The translations under genes were made by a program, and so were the position numbers. From an uncultured Tenacibaculum sp. (GTDB lineage: Bacteria; Bacteroidota; Bacteroidia; Flavobacteriales; Flavobacteriaceae), in NCBI RefSeq assembly GCF_947498805.1, contig NZ_CANMLT010000001.1, positions 248,001 to 312,000 of the forward strand: a stretch of 64,000 nucleotides of DNA. The letters are read 5' to 3'. Each line of letters begins with the position of its first letter. The stretch's first letter is position 1. The notes under the pieces were generated by a model. It was not told the origin of the DNA. It did no database searches and saw nothing but the letters and a program-made list of their open reading frames with translations. Below are positions 26,437-35,286 of the stretch, piece after piece.

Positions 26437-28326
26437 TTAAAATTTATACCCAATGATATTATAGTAATTATAAATTAAAAGGCATGTTATTATTGCCATT
26501 AAACCTGCCACAAAATGTAATTTATTAAAACGACTAATTGAGCTATTGTAAATAACTTTTGGTATTCTTAATAACCCTAAAATACCAAATAAGATACTTA
26601 TTAATGGAAAGGTGAAAATAAAGTAGAAAATTTGAGGTACGCCATATTTTGCAGATCCTCCAGTTGTTGCTATAGCTAATAAACCAAAGAAAAAAACTAA
26701 CGAAAACATCGAAAGTCCAAGGTATAACCTCGGCATAAATATTTTCTTTGTTTTAACGTATTTTATAATCCAAATAACCATGCTAATAAGAAAAATCACA
26801 AAGCAGGCAATCAATAATATTAAGTGTAACGAAGGTTTTTCTAGAAGTGATATTTTTGTATACGTTGAATACCCGGTAGAATAATGACTTCCATTTTCAT
26901 CGATAATAAAGTTTACAAACAAATCACCTCCTTCTTCTCTTTGAAAAAGTAGGCTGTCAATTTCATTATACTTAATACCATTTATTGAAAGCATATTATT
27001 ATCCGTTGTGATTTTATAGACATCACCAAATAGATAGGAAAAGAGGCGTTCAATAGTTGATTGTCCGTCATTCATATACTGATAAGTTCCCGCCAAAGCT
27101 TCTAAGTCGGTTTCCGATTGAAAAGGGTTCAATGATTCTTTATTTTCTTTATCTTTTATTTTATCAATAATTAAATTTCTAATCTGAAATTTCAGATCAC
27201 TAGCCTCATTGTTGTTTGAGGCGAAGAAATAGCCAATGTCTGAATCTGGAAATAGCACTACAATACTTTCTATGCCAGTATCGTCACCACTATGATAACT
27301 ATAGGTAACACCTTTACTTTTTCTTACTTTCCAGCCTAGTCCTTGTTTCCTATTCATTAGTTTATGATAATAAAAATGAGGATCAAAAGCAGCTTGAATC
27401 GTTTCGGATTTTAGAATTTGGCGATTCTTAAATTTTCCATTTTTTAAATACATCTGCATGAAATTATTCATGTCACTAGCAGTAGTTTGAAATCCTCCAG
27501 CTCCTGTTTGATTGGTATATTTAATTCCATAGCTATCATCTAAAAACAAAACATCATTTTCATCTTCCTTCCATTTGTATCGAGTCATCATATTCTTAAT
27601 AGAAGCCTCTTTATAACTAAAACCAGAGCTACCCATATCTAATGGAGCGTACACATTTTTATTTAAATACTCATCAAAAGTCAATCCTGAAACAGTCTCA
27701 ACAACATATGCTAACAAAACCATTCCAATATTAGAATAGTTAAAGTACTTTCCTGGTTCCCACACTACTGGTGTAAGTCGTCTTTTAAGATGATCTTTTA
27801 GCGTTCCTAACTCATCAACGGTCATTACTTCACTTCCTATGGTAGTGTCATCGAAACCAGCAGTATGTGTTAATAGGTGTCTAATTAAAACGGGTTGATT
27901 AAAAGGATTTTTTATTTCTAAATCTCCAATTAATTCTGATACAGGCTGATCTACGCGAATCTTACTTCGCTCTACAAGTTGAAGAATTGCTGTAGTGGTC
28001 AATAGTTTTGAAACAGATGCCACCATGACATTTGTTTGAGCTGGGTCAAAAACTGTTTTTGATTTAATGTTAGCAAATCCATACCCTTTTGACAGTAAAA
28101 CTGAATCGGATGAAACAATACTGATCACAGCACCTTGAATGTGTTCTTCCTTATTCAGGTAAAGCTTAAATAAAGAGTCAATAGATTGGTTTATGTCCTT
28201 TAAAACATACGATTGCTTGTATAAAGAGTCCCGATGAATATTATGTAGTTTTTGAGATAATTGTTGGCTAAAAAGAGAAAAGGTGCTTATTACTAATGCA
28301 ATAGTTAAAAATTTGGTTTTTGTCAT
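26437..28326 (-). CDS. Serine hydrolase (beta-lactamase fold) with C-terminal membrane helices
   Basis: About 629 residues from ATG 28326, which starts the signal peptide (MTKTKFLTIALVISTFSLFSQ); ATG 28365 adds 13 polar residues. The class C beta-lactamase-like domain has SVSK (in MVASVSKLLTTT), YSN (in KYFNYSNIGMVLL) and HSG (in SYHSGDDTGIES). A linker domain follows, then four C-terminal membrane helices. This architecture is found in flavobacterial membrane-anchored serine hydrolases of unknown substrate. Its promoter shares an element with both neighbours. Confidence 0.82.
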   Translation of the reverse strand: MTKTKFLTIALVISTFSLFSQQLSQKLHNIHRDSLYKQSYVLKDINQSIDSLFKLYLNKEEHIQGAVISIVSSDSVLLSKGYGFANIKSKTVFDPAQTNVMVASVSKLLTTTAILQLVERSKIRVDQPVSELIGDLEIKNPFNQPVLIRHLLTHTAGFDDTTIGSEVMTVDELGTLKDHLKRRLTPVVWEPGKYFNYSNIGMVLLAYVVETVSGLTFDEYLNKNVYAPLDMGSSGFSYKEASIKNMMTRYKWKEDENDVLFLDDSYGIKYTNQTGAGGFQTTASDMNNFMQMYLKNGKFKNRQILKSETIQAAFDPHFYYHKLMNRKQGLGWKVRKSKGVTYSYHSGDDTGIESIVVLFPDSDIGYFFASNNNEASDLKFQIRNLIIDKIKDKENKESLNPFQSETDLEALAGTYQYMNDGQSTIERLFSYLFGDVYKITTDNNMLSINGIKYNEIDSLLFQREEGGDLFVNFIIDENGSHYSTGYSTYTKISLLEKPSLHLILLIACFVIFLISMVIWIIKYVKTKKIFMPRLYLGLSMFSLVFFFGLLAIATTGGSAKYGVPQIFYFIFTFPLISILFGILGLLRIPKVIYNSSISRFNKLHFVAGLMAIITCLLIYNYYNIIGYKF

Positions 28327-28417
28327 TTTAGTATCGTTTTCAATTTTAGACGATACTCTCTTCATATTGGTTACAACTAGTTATGTAAAAATAAACATGT
28401 TGTTTATCAGGTTAATA

Positions 28418-28434
28418 GCTCTGGATAACAGAAC
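28418..28434. promoter_or_regulatory. Operator-like palindrome, copy 2 of 3
   Basis: GCTCTGGATAACAGAAC differs from copy 1 at one base. Flanking sequence on both sides is also conserved with copies 1 and 3. The -7 box here (CATGTTTA) is degenerate. Confidence 0.6.
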
Positions 28435-28568
28435 ACCTTGTCTTTCTTTATCAAAAAGCTATAGTCTGAGCTGCAACATATAAATTTAGGAGTTATTATT
28501 AGTAAAGAAACCCGTAAAATAAGTAAAGAAAAACTATAGTTTTTATAGAAGTAATTAACAATTGAATT

Positions 28569-29060
28569 TTAGTTCAAACCGCTATTGTTTTCAATATTAT
28601 ACATTTCTAAAACATCAACAAATCCCTTTTTTATTTTATTCACTTCAGTTTGTGGTGTATTCTTTTCTAAAAAAACTGTTATACTAGATGTGGTTTTTCC
28701 ACTGAAATGTTCTTCGGTTTTTATGTTGATTTTTTTAGTCTCAATAGAGTTATTTGGAAAAAATATTTGAATGAATTTACTTTTCTCTGTTTGCTTGATT
28801 GTTATTTCTGAAAATTCTTTTGCAGTCAAATAATATGCTGTTGAACAAAGTTTTCCATCTGTACAGAATTGTATAAACTTAATAGTTTTCTTGTTATTAA
28901 AGTTAACTTCTTCAAGTAAGTAGTTGTAGTTTTTTTTGTGATCAATTAACTTATGTATATCTATTTTTTTACCCAAAGATAGAAGGGCATCTGTCTTGGA
29001 TTGGCTTGAACATTTTGTATAGATCGACAATAAAAAGAATATAAAAAAGAAATTTTTCAT
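28569..29060 (-). CDS. Secreted hypothetical protein
   Basis: 163 residues from ATG 29060, which begins a signal peptide (MKNFFFIFFLLSIYTKCSSQ). The frame is open to ATG 29096, but that would leave a leader of only a few bases after the predicted transcription start. Mature part: two cysteines (QFCTDGKLCS), alternating strands, no known family. Shares its promoter element with the two downstream genes. Confidence 0.65.
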   Translation of the reverse strand: MKNFFFIFFLLSIYTKCSSQSKTDALLSLGKKIDIHKLIDHKKNYNYLLEEVNFNNKKTIKFIQFCTDGKLCSTAYYLTAKEFSEITIKQTEKSKFIQIFFPNNSIETKKINIKTEEHFSGKTTSSITVFLEKNTPQTEVNKIKKGFVDVLEMYNIENNSGLN

Positions 29061-29111
29061 AACACGATAATGTATTTTGGGGTTTATGGATTGCAATTAG
29101 TTATATCCAAT

Positions 29112-29119
29112 CAAATATA
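29112..29119 (-). promoter_or_regulatory. -7 promoter box
   Basis: TATATTTG on the minus strand, 17 bp downstream of palindrome copy 3; same arrangement as at 26141-26183. Confidence 0.6.
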
Positions 29120-29136
29120 CCATTTAAATGGTTGAT

Positions 29137-29153
29137 GTTTTTGATAAAAGAAC
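29137..29153. promoter_or_regulatory. Operator-like palindrome, copy 3 of 3
   Basis: GTTTTTGATAAAAGAAC keeps the arms (GTTTTT/AAGAAC with one mismatch) and the GATAA core. Changes on the two arms partly compensate each other. Confidence 0.55.
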
Positions 29154-29488
29154 ATTTTCTTTTTCTAATAAAGAAACTATAGAAAAAGCAGCTCACCACA
29201 GAACTCCCACATTGAACTTATAATATAAAATTAAGCACGGACAAACTTTTATTTTATATGTTCTTTTAAGGTACGGTTAATAAAAATGGGTTACATCTTG
29301 AAAATGAATAAATAATAAAAACCTTTAGAATCAGTAATAAAAAAAAGCCCACTCAGAGATTGAGTAAGAAGATTGCAATGAATAAGAGCTCAAGAAGTCT
29401 CCTAAGTAATGCAAATATAAGTGTAATAAAATGGGTTGCACTATGTAATTAAATAAATAAACCTGTAGTTTTATATTTAAAATAATTT

Positions 29489-29519
29489 AAAAAGCGCAGG
29501 TGAAATACCTGTGCTTTTT
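29489..29519 (-). terminator. Rho-independent terminator after the sigma gene
   Basis: AAAAAGCGCAGGT (29489-29501) pairs with ACCTGTGCTTTTT (29507-29519) with one G-U pair and a 5-base loop. A second hairpin without a T run (ATGATGTC-CCCC-GACATCAT, 29542-29561) lies between it and the stop codon. Confidence 0.85.
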
Positions 29520-29568
29520 TCATCAATACATGACATATTGAATGATGTCCCCCGACATCATCATAATT

Positions 29569-30426
29569 CTATCCTAAAAAAGATTTTAAAGTATTTGATT
29601 TATTTTTTATTTTTTTAATTGCTTTCACCTTTATTTGTCTTACTCTTTCTCTAGTTAAATCAAAAGTTTCTCCAATTTCTGTTAAACTCATCGCGTCCTG
29701 TTTTCCCAACCCATAAAATAATTTTATAACCTTCGCTTCTCTAGTTGCTAAAGTTTTTAATATACTGTCTATTTCTATTTGTAAAGACTCAAGTAATAAT
29801 TTTTGATCTGAGTTTGGTAACACTACCGAACTATAAACATCATATAAACTAGACTTTTCTCCATTAATTAAAGGGGCATCCATAGAAAGATGCCTGCCAG
29901 AAATCTCCAAAGAATTTTTAACAACATTAATAGTCATATCCAATTCGACTGAGATTTCCTGAGCAGATGGATTTCGTTCTGTTTCTTGCTCTAATCGTGC
30001 TACTGCTTTATTAATTTTATTAATGTTACCAATTTTGTTTAAAGGTAATCTTACTATTCTAGAATGCTCAGCTAATGCTTGTAATATTCCTTGACGAATC
30101 CACCACACTGCATATGAAATAAATTTAAAACCGCGAGTTTCATCAAAACGGTGTGCAGATTTAACTAATCCAAGATTACCTTCACTTATTAAATCTGAAA
30201 GAGTTAACCCCTGATTTTGATATTGTTTTGCTACTGATACTACAAAGAGTAAATTGGCACTTACCAATTTTTCTAATGCTAATTTATCCCCTTTTCTAAT
30301 TTTTTGAGCTAAATCAACTTCTTCTTCAGCAGTAATTAAATCTATTTTACCAATATCTTGTAAATACTTATCTAAAGATTTTGAGTCTCTATTAGTTATT
30401 TGTTTTTTTATTTTTAACTGATTCAT
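29569..30426 (-). CDS. RpoD-like (primary type) sigma factor, divergent paralogue
   Basis: 285 residues, the length of the short Bacteroidota primary sigma factor. Regions 1.2 to 4.2 are all present: SLDKYLQDIGKIDLIT, LVSANLLFVVSVAKQY, FISYAVWWIRQGILQAL (2.4), LDMTINVVKNSLEISG (3) and FDLTRERVRQIKVKAI (4.2). Compared with the well-conserved flavobacterial RpoD that I recall, many surface positions differ, so it is probably a second, accessory copy. It ends the minus-strand block that holds the polyamine and racemase genes. Confidence 0.85.
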   Translation of the reverse strand: MNQLKIKKQITNRDSKSLDKYLQDIGKIDLITAEEEVDLAQKIRKGDKLALEKLVSANLLFVVSVAKQYQNQGLTLSDLISEGNLGLVKSAHRFDETRGFKFISYAVWWIRQGILQALAEHSRIVRLPLNKIGNINKINKAVARLEQETERNPSAQEISVELDMTINVVKNSLEISGRHLSMDAPLINGEKSSLYDVYSSVVLPNSDQKLLLESLQIEIDSILKTLATREAKVIKLFYGLGKQDAMSLTEIGETFDLTRERVRQIKVKAIKKIKNKSNTLKSFLG

Positions 30427-30659
30427 AACTAATAATTTACGGTTCTTGCGTGTGTGTGTGACCTGATTAACCTAGTATATAAAAGTCCATTGACATATTA
30501 CCAATAAGTGCAATTCCCAAGTTTTTTAATACAGTAAAATCAAGGTTCATTATTAAAATTTCGTTATATAAAAATTGTATTGTTTACACTTTCTAAATAA
30601 CATGAAATCAGCTACATACTAGATTATGACAAAACCAATGTTTTAATATTGATGCACAA

Positions 30660-30914
30660 CTAATTAGACCTTCTTAATTTATTAACTCTAGATTTGTTCT
30701 CTATATGTTTATTTATTATCTCTTCTAATTGAGAACTAATTTCTACTAGATAGATAATTCTAAATGATATAACTTCTATAACACTTATGGTTTTTCCTTC
30801 AAAATTTTGAAATGAATAAATATCTTCGTAATCATAGCTATTAGGATACATCTTTATTAGTAAATCTAATATATCTGTTGATATTGTATTATATGTTATA
30901 ATCATTTTTTCCAT
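30660..30914 (-). CDS. Small protein, paralogue of the protein at 35029-35283
   Basis: 84 residues. It shares with the other copy ILDLL-K-P--YDYEDI-SF, VIEV----IYLV-ISSQL and a charged C-terminus. The family is common in flavobacteria but unnamed. The C-terminus here is basic (KSRVNKLRRSN), whereas the other is acidic. It lies 24 bp after the broken racemase gene and probably belongs to its operon. Confidence 0.7.
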   Translation of the reverse strand: MEKMIITYNTISTDILDLLIKMYPNSYDYEDIYSFQNFEGKTISVIEVISFRIIYLVEISSQLEEIINKHIENKSRVNKLRRSN

Positions 30915-30938
30915 ACTTTATATCCACACTCATATTAA

Positions 30939-31943
30939 CTAATTATATTCTTTTATAACATATTTTGAATTAAACACTCTTAATAGTGCTTTATAATTCA
31001 AGTTAAAACTTACGGTATCACCAATATTTAAGTTACAATTATCACAACTTAAAACAAGGTGATCACTACTAGCTCCAATAATCATTAAATTTTTTATTGG
31101 AGAAATTCCGGACACCAAAACATCTTGCTCTCCTATTGCAACTATAATTCTTTTTGTTAATTTTTTTTTAATAAGCTTCATTTTTGATTCAATTACTTCA
31201 ACTACCAATACAAAAGCATCTGTATAGAGATTAGATATTGAACTACACATAATGGGCTCAGTTCCTAAAAAAAATGACTCTCCAATCCTTAAATTGTTAA
31301 TCCTTCCTATGTTTTTTGAAAATATAAACCAATAATAATTAGCAGAGTTTCCACCAGAAATAATTTCAAGATTTATATTAAATTTTATTTCTAATTTTGA
31401 AACTATTAATGATAGTTCATTCATTTTTTTTGTATTAGGAATCGCTCCATTAAAGCAAGCTAAATTTGTTCCTATGCCAATTAAAAACAACCCTTTCAGT
31501 TTAATTACTTTTTTAACAATTCTGTCAATATCAACAGGCATAATACCTTCCCTTAAGTCACCCATTTCTAACATTAAAATTACTTTATGGATTACATTAT
31601 TTTTGATTGCAACTTTTGATAATTCCTTTAAAACTATAATTTCAGTATTTAAACTAATATCTACGTTTCTAATAACTTCATTAATTTCACTTCAAGCTGG
31701 CGACCTAAGAAGCATAAATTTTGCTTTTATACCAGATTCTTTCATTCTTTTTATGTTTGCAATTCTTGAATCTGCCAATATTTTAATCCCATTGTCAATC
31801 AAAACAGAAGCCAATACAGGGTCTCCACAAATAAGTTTGGTTACTCCGATAATTTCAAGCTTTTTAGAACCATACAACTTTTTTAAGCTACGTACATTAT
31901 GTGAGATTTTTTTTAAACTGATATCTAATCTAGGAAACTTCAA
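30939..31943 (-). pseudogene. Alanine/ornithine racemase family PLP enzyme, interrupted by one in-frame TGA
   Basis: The frame from ATG 31943 to the stop at 30939 would code for 334 residues and is continuous except for one TGA at 31692-31694 (codon 84). Before it come the PLP lysine motif (IIGVTKLICGDP) and KFMLLRSPA. Directly after it, in the same frame, come SEINEVIRNVDISLNTEI and MLEMGDLREGIMP, then GIGTNLACFNGAIP and SGGNSANYYW. All of this is in normal family order. I recall hydrophobic residues (Leu or Met) at or next to this position; TTA to TGA is one change. It overlaps the DUF1611 gene by 4 bp. Confidence 0.8.
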
Positions 31944-33019
31944 ACTAATTCTATTTCTTTTCTTAGTTTAGGAAATTTCTCATATAATGCTATTTCTAAC
32001 TTATCACACCCATACTTTAAAACATCTGTAGTAGGAATATCATACTCTAATTCGTAATTATCTATAGTTCTTTTTAATTCTACATTAGTCATATATTCAT
32101 GATTAATAGTAATAGCAATAACTTCTGAGGTGGAAAATATTTGTATCATTTCTATTTCTTTTTCTAATGATAGAATTGGAATATTGAGATAATCACTATA
32201 TCTATTTCTATGCGGTGAATGCTGTAAAATTACTGCATCTGGCATAGCTCCTCTAAGAATTGCTGCGGATGATGTAAAAGCAGGATGTCCTAAAGCCCCT
32301 TGTCCTTCAACAATTATAATATCTGGTTTCTCCTTCTTATAAGCATTTAAAATTGCATTTTCAACTTCACCAGCTGCATAACCTGATGTTAATACGTCTA
32401 CGGCTATTCCATATTTAGCACCTTGTAATAGTCCTGTTTGACCTGTAGCTACAAAAACAGCTTTAATTCCCTCTTTTTTTAAGGCATCTACCAAAAGTAA
32501 AGAGGTTGTTCTTTTACCTACAGCACAATCTGTGCCTTGTATTAGTACTACAGGGGTGTTAACATCTCTAATTTCTCCAGTAAAATTATGAAGTTTCTTT
32601 AATTTAGGTGGTTTTCTTACATCTTGTATGGTAACCCCATATTTAACTGCTATATCAGTATATAATGGGTTATCATTAAAATATTCTGGCAAACCATTTA
32701 TTATATTCATTCCTCGTTTCATAGCTAAAAAAATCACCTCCCTTTGTTTTTTATTCAAAAAAGGTATAAGGGGAGCAATACCATAAATAAAATAGTTAGG
32801 CACATTATTTAAATTTTCTAAAGCATGATCTATACTTTTAAATATAGGAATCTCATTAATCTTATTATCAAGATATTCACCTGCGTCTAAGCCTTCTTTG
32901 GTGCTATCTATAATTCCTACTATATTATACTTGTCAGATTTACGAACCAAACCATTAGCAGTCTTTCCATCTATTTTACCAAACTCATTCTCACAATATA
33001 CTAATGCATCAAGTTTCAT
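31940..33019 (-). CDS. DUF1611 family P-loop protein (D-amino acid N-acetyltransferase type)
   Basis: 359 residues: an N-terminal Rossmann-like domain (1-135) and a C-terminal P-loop domain (about 150-345) with GTDCAVGKRTT as the nucleotide-binding loop and IIIVEGQGALGHPAF. A family member, DgcN, has been described as a D-glutamate N-acetyltransferase. Members are often next to racemases or epimerases. Here the racemase gene follows with a 4-bp overlap, which supports a role in D-amino acid metabolism. Confidence 0.85.
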   Translation of the reverse strand: MKLDALVYCENEFGKIDGKTANGLVRKSDKYNIVGIIDSTKEGLDAGEYLDNKINEIPIFKSIDHALENLNNVPNYFIYGIAPLIPFLNKKQREVIFLAMKRGMNIINGLPEYFNDNPLYTDIAVKYGVTIQDVRKPPKLKKLHNFTGEIRDVNTPVVLIQGTDCAVGKRTTSLLLVDALKKEGIKAVFVATGQTGLLQGAKYGIAVDVLTSGYAAGEVENAILNAYKKEKPDIIIVEGQGALGHPAFTSSAAILRGAMPDAVILQHSPHRNRYSDYLNIPILSLEKEIEMIQIFSTSEVIAITINHEYMTNVELKRTIDNYELEYDIPTTDVLKYGCDKLEIALYEKFPKLRKEIELV

Positions 33020-33045
33020 TTTTTCTCTGTTTTAAATTTTGCTAC

Positions 33046-33210
33046 TTACTTATTGTATAATTCCAACTCTTTTTCAAAATAGACTACCTCTTTACCAGTT
33101 TCTACAATTATGCAGTAATAAATTTTCCTTGCAAATATTCTTACAATTAATTCTTCTAAAGGCTTAACTTTAGCACATACAAAATCTCCTTTTTTAAATT
33201 TATTTCCCAT
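33046..33210 (-). CDS. Small conserved-type protein, 54 aa
   Basis: Open frame from ATG 33210 to TAA 33046: MGNKFKKGDFVCAKVKP, then LIVRIFARKIYYCIIV and a final EVVYFEKELELYNK. It looks like a small SH3-like or beta-barrel protein of a type I have seen in other flavobacterial genomes, always unnamed. Located between the AraC gene and DUF1611 in the same direction, so probably in their transcription unit. Confidence 0.65.
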   Translation of the reverse strand: MGNKFKKGDFVCAKVKPLEELIVRIFARKIYYCIIVETGKEVVYFEKELELYNK

Positions 33211-33343
33211 ATTTATATCTTTTATTTAAACTACAACACCTATAGATTTCATTTGCCATAATTTCTCAAATAATTAGAGAACATAAAGATATATAATGAC
33301 CATCCTTAATAAGTTACATGTAGTTATATAATAGTTACATATA

Positions 33344-33904
33344 TCACAGGTTTTCTAAATTTTTTCTTCTTTGTAACTGCATTTTTTTATAGAAAGAAGG
33401 CGAAACTCCAGTAATCTTTTTAAATTGATTAGACAAATGAGCAGTACTACTGTAATGAAGTTTATTTGCAATTTCTTTGATCTGTAATTCATTATATAAT
33501 AAAAGCTCTTTGACTTTTTCTATTTTGTGGCTTATAATATATTGCTGAATAGTAATACCTTTTACTTCGGTAAATATATTAGCTAAATAGTTGTAATCAT
33601 AACCTAATTCTTGACTTATATAACCAGAATAATTTATTTTAGGAATTTCTTCCGAATAATGAATCATATCAATAATTACGATTTTAATTTTTTCTATTAA
33701 AATACTTTTTTTATCATCTAATATTTCTAATCCATGTTTAAGCAGTATTTTCTTCAGTTGTGTTTTTTTATTTCTTGAAATTTCTTCATATAACTCAATT
33801 ACACCAAGTTCTATTGTAAAATGAGCTAAATTCATTTTTTTTAACTCTTTTTTCACTAACACCTTACAACGCTCAGTTACCATATATTTTATGTATAATT
33901 TCAT
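33344..33904 (-). CDS. AraC family transcriptional regulator
   Basis: 186 residues. The C-terminal two-HTH domain is complete (HKIEKVKELLLYNELQIKEIANKLHYSSTAHLSNQFKKITGVSPSFYKK). The N-terminal 90 residues begin MKLYIKYMVTERCKVLVKKEL and include LLKHGLEILDDKKSILIEKIK, a conserved Bacteroidota subtype without a sugar-binding cupin. It is upstream of and co-directional with the DUF1611/racemase genes and may control them. Confidence 0.88.
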   Translation of the reverse strand: MKLYIKYMVTERCKVLVKKELKKMNLAHFTIELGVIELYEEISRNKKTQLKKILLKHGLEILDDKKSILIEKIKIVIIDMIHYSEEIPKINYSGYISQELGYDYNYLANIFTEVKGITIQQYIISHKIEKVKELLLYNELQIKEIANKLHYSSTAHLSNQFKKITGVSPSFYKKMQLQRRKNLENL

Positions 33905-34323
33905 TAGTGATTCTTTAAATTAAAAATAAATTTGTTTTACGGTATATCTGATTGCTTATAAAATACCCGATATAAAAAATACCATACATGAATTTTTATT
34001 AAAGATAACTATAATAGCCATAGTTTAACACTAAGCTGTTGATTTTCAGTTGCAGTTTTGTTACAAACCTATTATAACACCTCTACACGCAAGTAAAACA
34101 GGAGTTTTGTCTCTATATAGTCCAATTTTAGTTTTTGTAAAATTGTTGCAGCATTGTTGATTTACCGTTACTACAACTGCAGCTCTTTTATTGAAGATAG
34201 TCAATAAACTATAGTTTTTTGTCATAATAAAAAAGCCCTACCTGTCATAGTAAGGCTTATAGTAATCATAACAAAATTAGATTTAAGGATTACATTCATA
34301 GAAGATATTCCTAAATCAAAATT
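33905..34323. other. Intergenic region
   Basis: AT-rich, with the terminator at 34229-34259 next to the end of the polyamine operon. The remaining 300 bases should hold the AraC promoter. I see no gene. Confidence 0.5.
34229..34259 (-). terminator. Terminator of the polyamine operon
   Basis: On the minus strand AAGCCTTAC and GTAGGGCTT pair around TATGACAG, followed by six T. It separates the polyamine operon from the AraC/DUF1611 genes. Confidence 0.85.
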
Positions 34324-34584
34324 TTATAATGATTTAATCTGTTCTAATTTGAATAACACAATATCTTCATCATCTAAATCATCGAAGTTTTCTGAATACG
34401 TAATTTCAAAAACTTTGTTTTTTAATGACGCTGATTTTAAATCAAACTTTTCAAAGATTTTAGTATTGATTTCATCAAAATCTATGATATCGTTATTTTC
34501 TAAATGAAATGTATATGTACCATTTATAAAACCAATAAAAGTACCTGTAATTGTAATGTTTTGTTTAGCGCTATAATAGTTCAT
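34324..34584 (-). CDS. Small acidic hypothetical protein
   Basis: 86 residues, rich in Asp/Glu and Asn (FDDLDDEDIVLFKLEQIK), with a first half of beta character (ITITGTFIGFINGTYTFHLEN). No family recognised. Last gene of the polyamine operon, 24 bp after the VOC gene. Confidence 0.6.
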   Translation of the reverse strand: MNYYSAKQNITITGTFIGFINGTYTFHLENNDIIDFDEINTKIFEKFDLKSASLKNKVFEITYSENFDDLDDEDIVLFKLEQIKSL

Positions 34585-34608
34585 AATTTTTGTTTTTTTG
34601 GTTAATAG

Positions 34609-35019
34609 TTACATGAATATTTCATCATGTAGCTTAAAGGTTTTAAATTCTAAATAATACCCATTAGGGTCTTTAACGAAAAATGAGTTATGTTCACCGC
34701 TTTTATCCTTAAAGAAAGTTCTTTTAATAATGGTGTCTATAGACCATCTATTAATTCTATCATAAACATCATCCCATTCATCATTGTTTAACACCACTCC
34801 AAAATGAAATGACGGCAATTCTTCTTTGTCTAAAAGATACATTGGACATTCAAATTTAAATTCTTCAATAGTAACAAAAGTTAATTGGCTACCAAATAAA
34901 TTTACATCTACCCAATTTGAAGAGCTTCTTCCAATTGTTAAACCAAGGTCATTTTTATAGTAAGACACAGTGTCTTCTAAATTTATACAAGGCAAAGAAA
35001 TGTGAAATGTTCCTTTCAT
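34609..35019 (-). CDS. VOC (glyoxalase/dioxygenase fold) protein
   Basis: 136 residues: two beta-alpha-beta-beta-beta modules (FHISLPCINLEDTVSYYKNDLGLTIGR ... HNSFFVKDPNGYYLEFKTF). The metal-ligand positions His (FHIS), His (SFHFGV) and Glu (YLEFK) are kept, so it may be a metalloenzyme. Substrate unknown. Within the polyamine operon. Confidence 0.85.
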   Translation of the reverse strand: MKGTFHISLPCINLEDTVSYYKNDLGLTIGRSSSNWVDVNLFGSQLTFVTIEEFKFECPMYLLDKEELPSFHFGVVLNNDEWDDVYDRINRWSIDTIIKRTFFKDKSGEHNSFFVKDPNGYYLEFKTFKLHDEIFM

Positions 35020-35028
35020 ATTTTGGTT

Positions 35029-35283
35029 TTAATCATCAATGATGTCCAAAGAGTTGTTCTCTTCATCTAGAAAATATCTTTCCATAGTCTTTACTAATTG
35101 AGAACTTATTTTTACTAAGTAAATAGTGTCATCAGTTCTAACTTCAACGGCTTTTACATAGCTTCCATCATTAGTATTAAATGAAATAATATCTTCATAA
35201 TCATAACCGTCTGGAAACTTTTCAACTAATAAGTTTAATACTTTAGAGGTTAATTTTTCATAATCAACAATAACTCTTTTCAT
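35029..35283 (-). CDS. Small protein, paralogue of the protein at 30660-30914
   Basis: 84 residues with DYEKLTSKVLNLLVEKFPDG, YDYEDIISF, AVEVRTDDTIYLVKISSQL and an acidic tail (DEENNSLDIIDD). Uncharacterised; such genes often accompany arginine decarboxylase and agmatinase genes in flavobacteria, as I recall. It lies 3 bp after the DHS-like gene. Confidence 0.75.
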   Translation of the reverse strand: MKRVIVDYEKLTSKVLNLLVEKFPDGYDYEDIISFNTNDGSYVKAVEVRTDDTIYLVKISSQLVKTMERYFLDEENNSLDIIDD

Positions 35284-35286
35284 AAT

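Larger units (their letters stand above)
29061..29568. other. Intergenic region
   Basis: It contains the promoter region with palindrome copy 3 (to about 29180), then AT-rich sequence without recognisable genes, and two hairpins near 29489-29561 belonging to the end of the sigma gene. Confidence 0.5.

Noticed and set aside
30440..30465. Short GT microsatellite upstream of the sigma gene
   Set aside because: Only about five GT units; too short for a phase-variation claim.
31692..31694. TGA as a selenocysteine codon
   Set aside because: The position is not a catalytic Cys/Sec site in this family and I see no convincing SECIS-like hairpin directly after it.
31474..31971. 165-codon plus-strand frame opposite the racemase
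   Set aside because: It is the antisense shadow of the broken racemase, whose own strand shows clear family motifs on both sides of the TGA.
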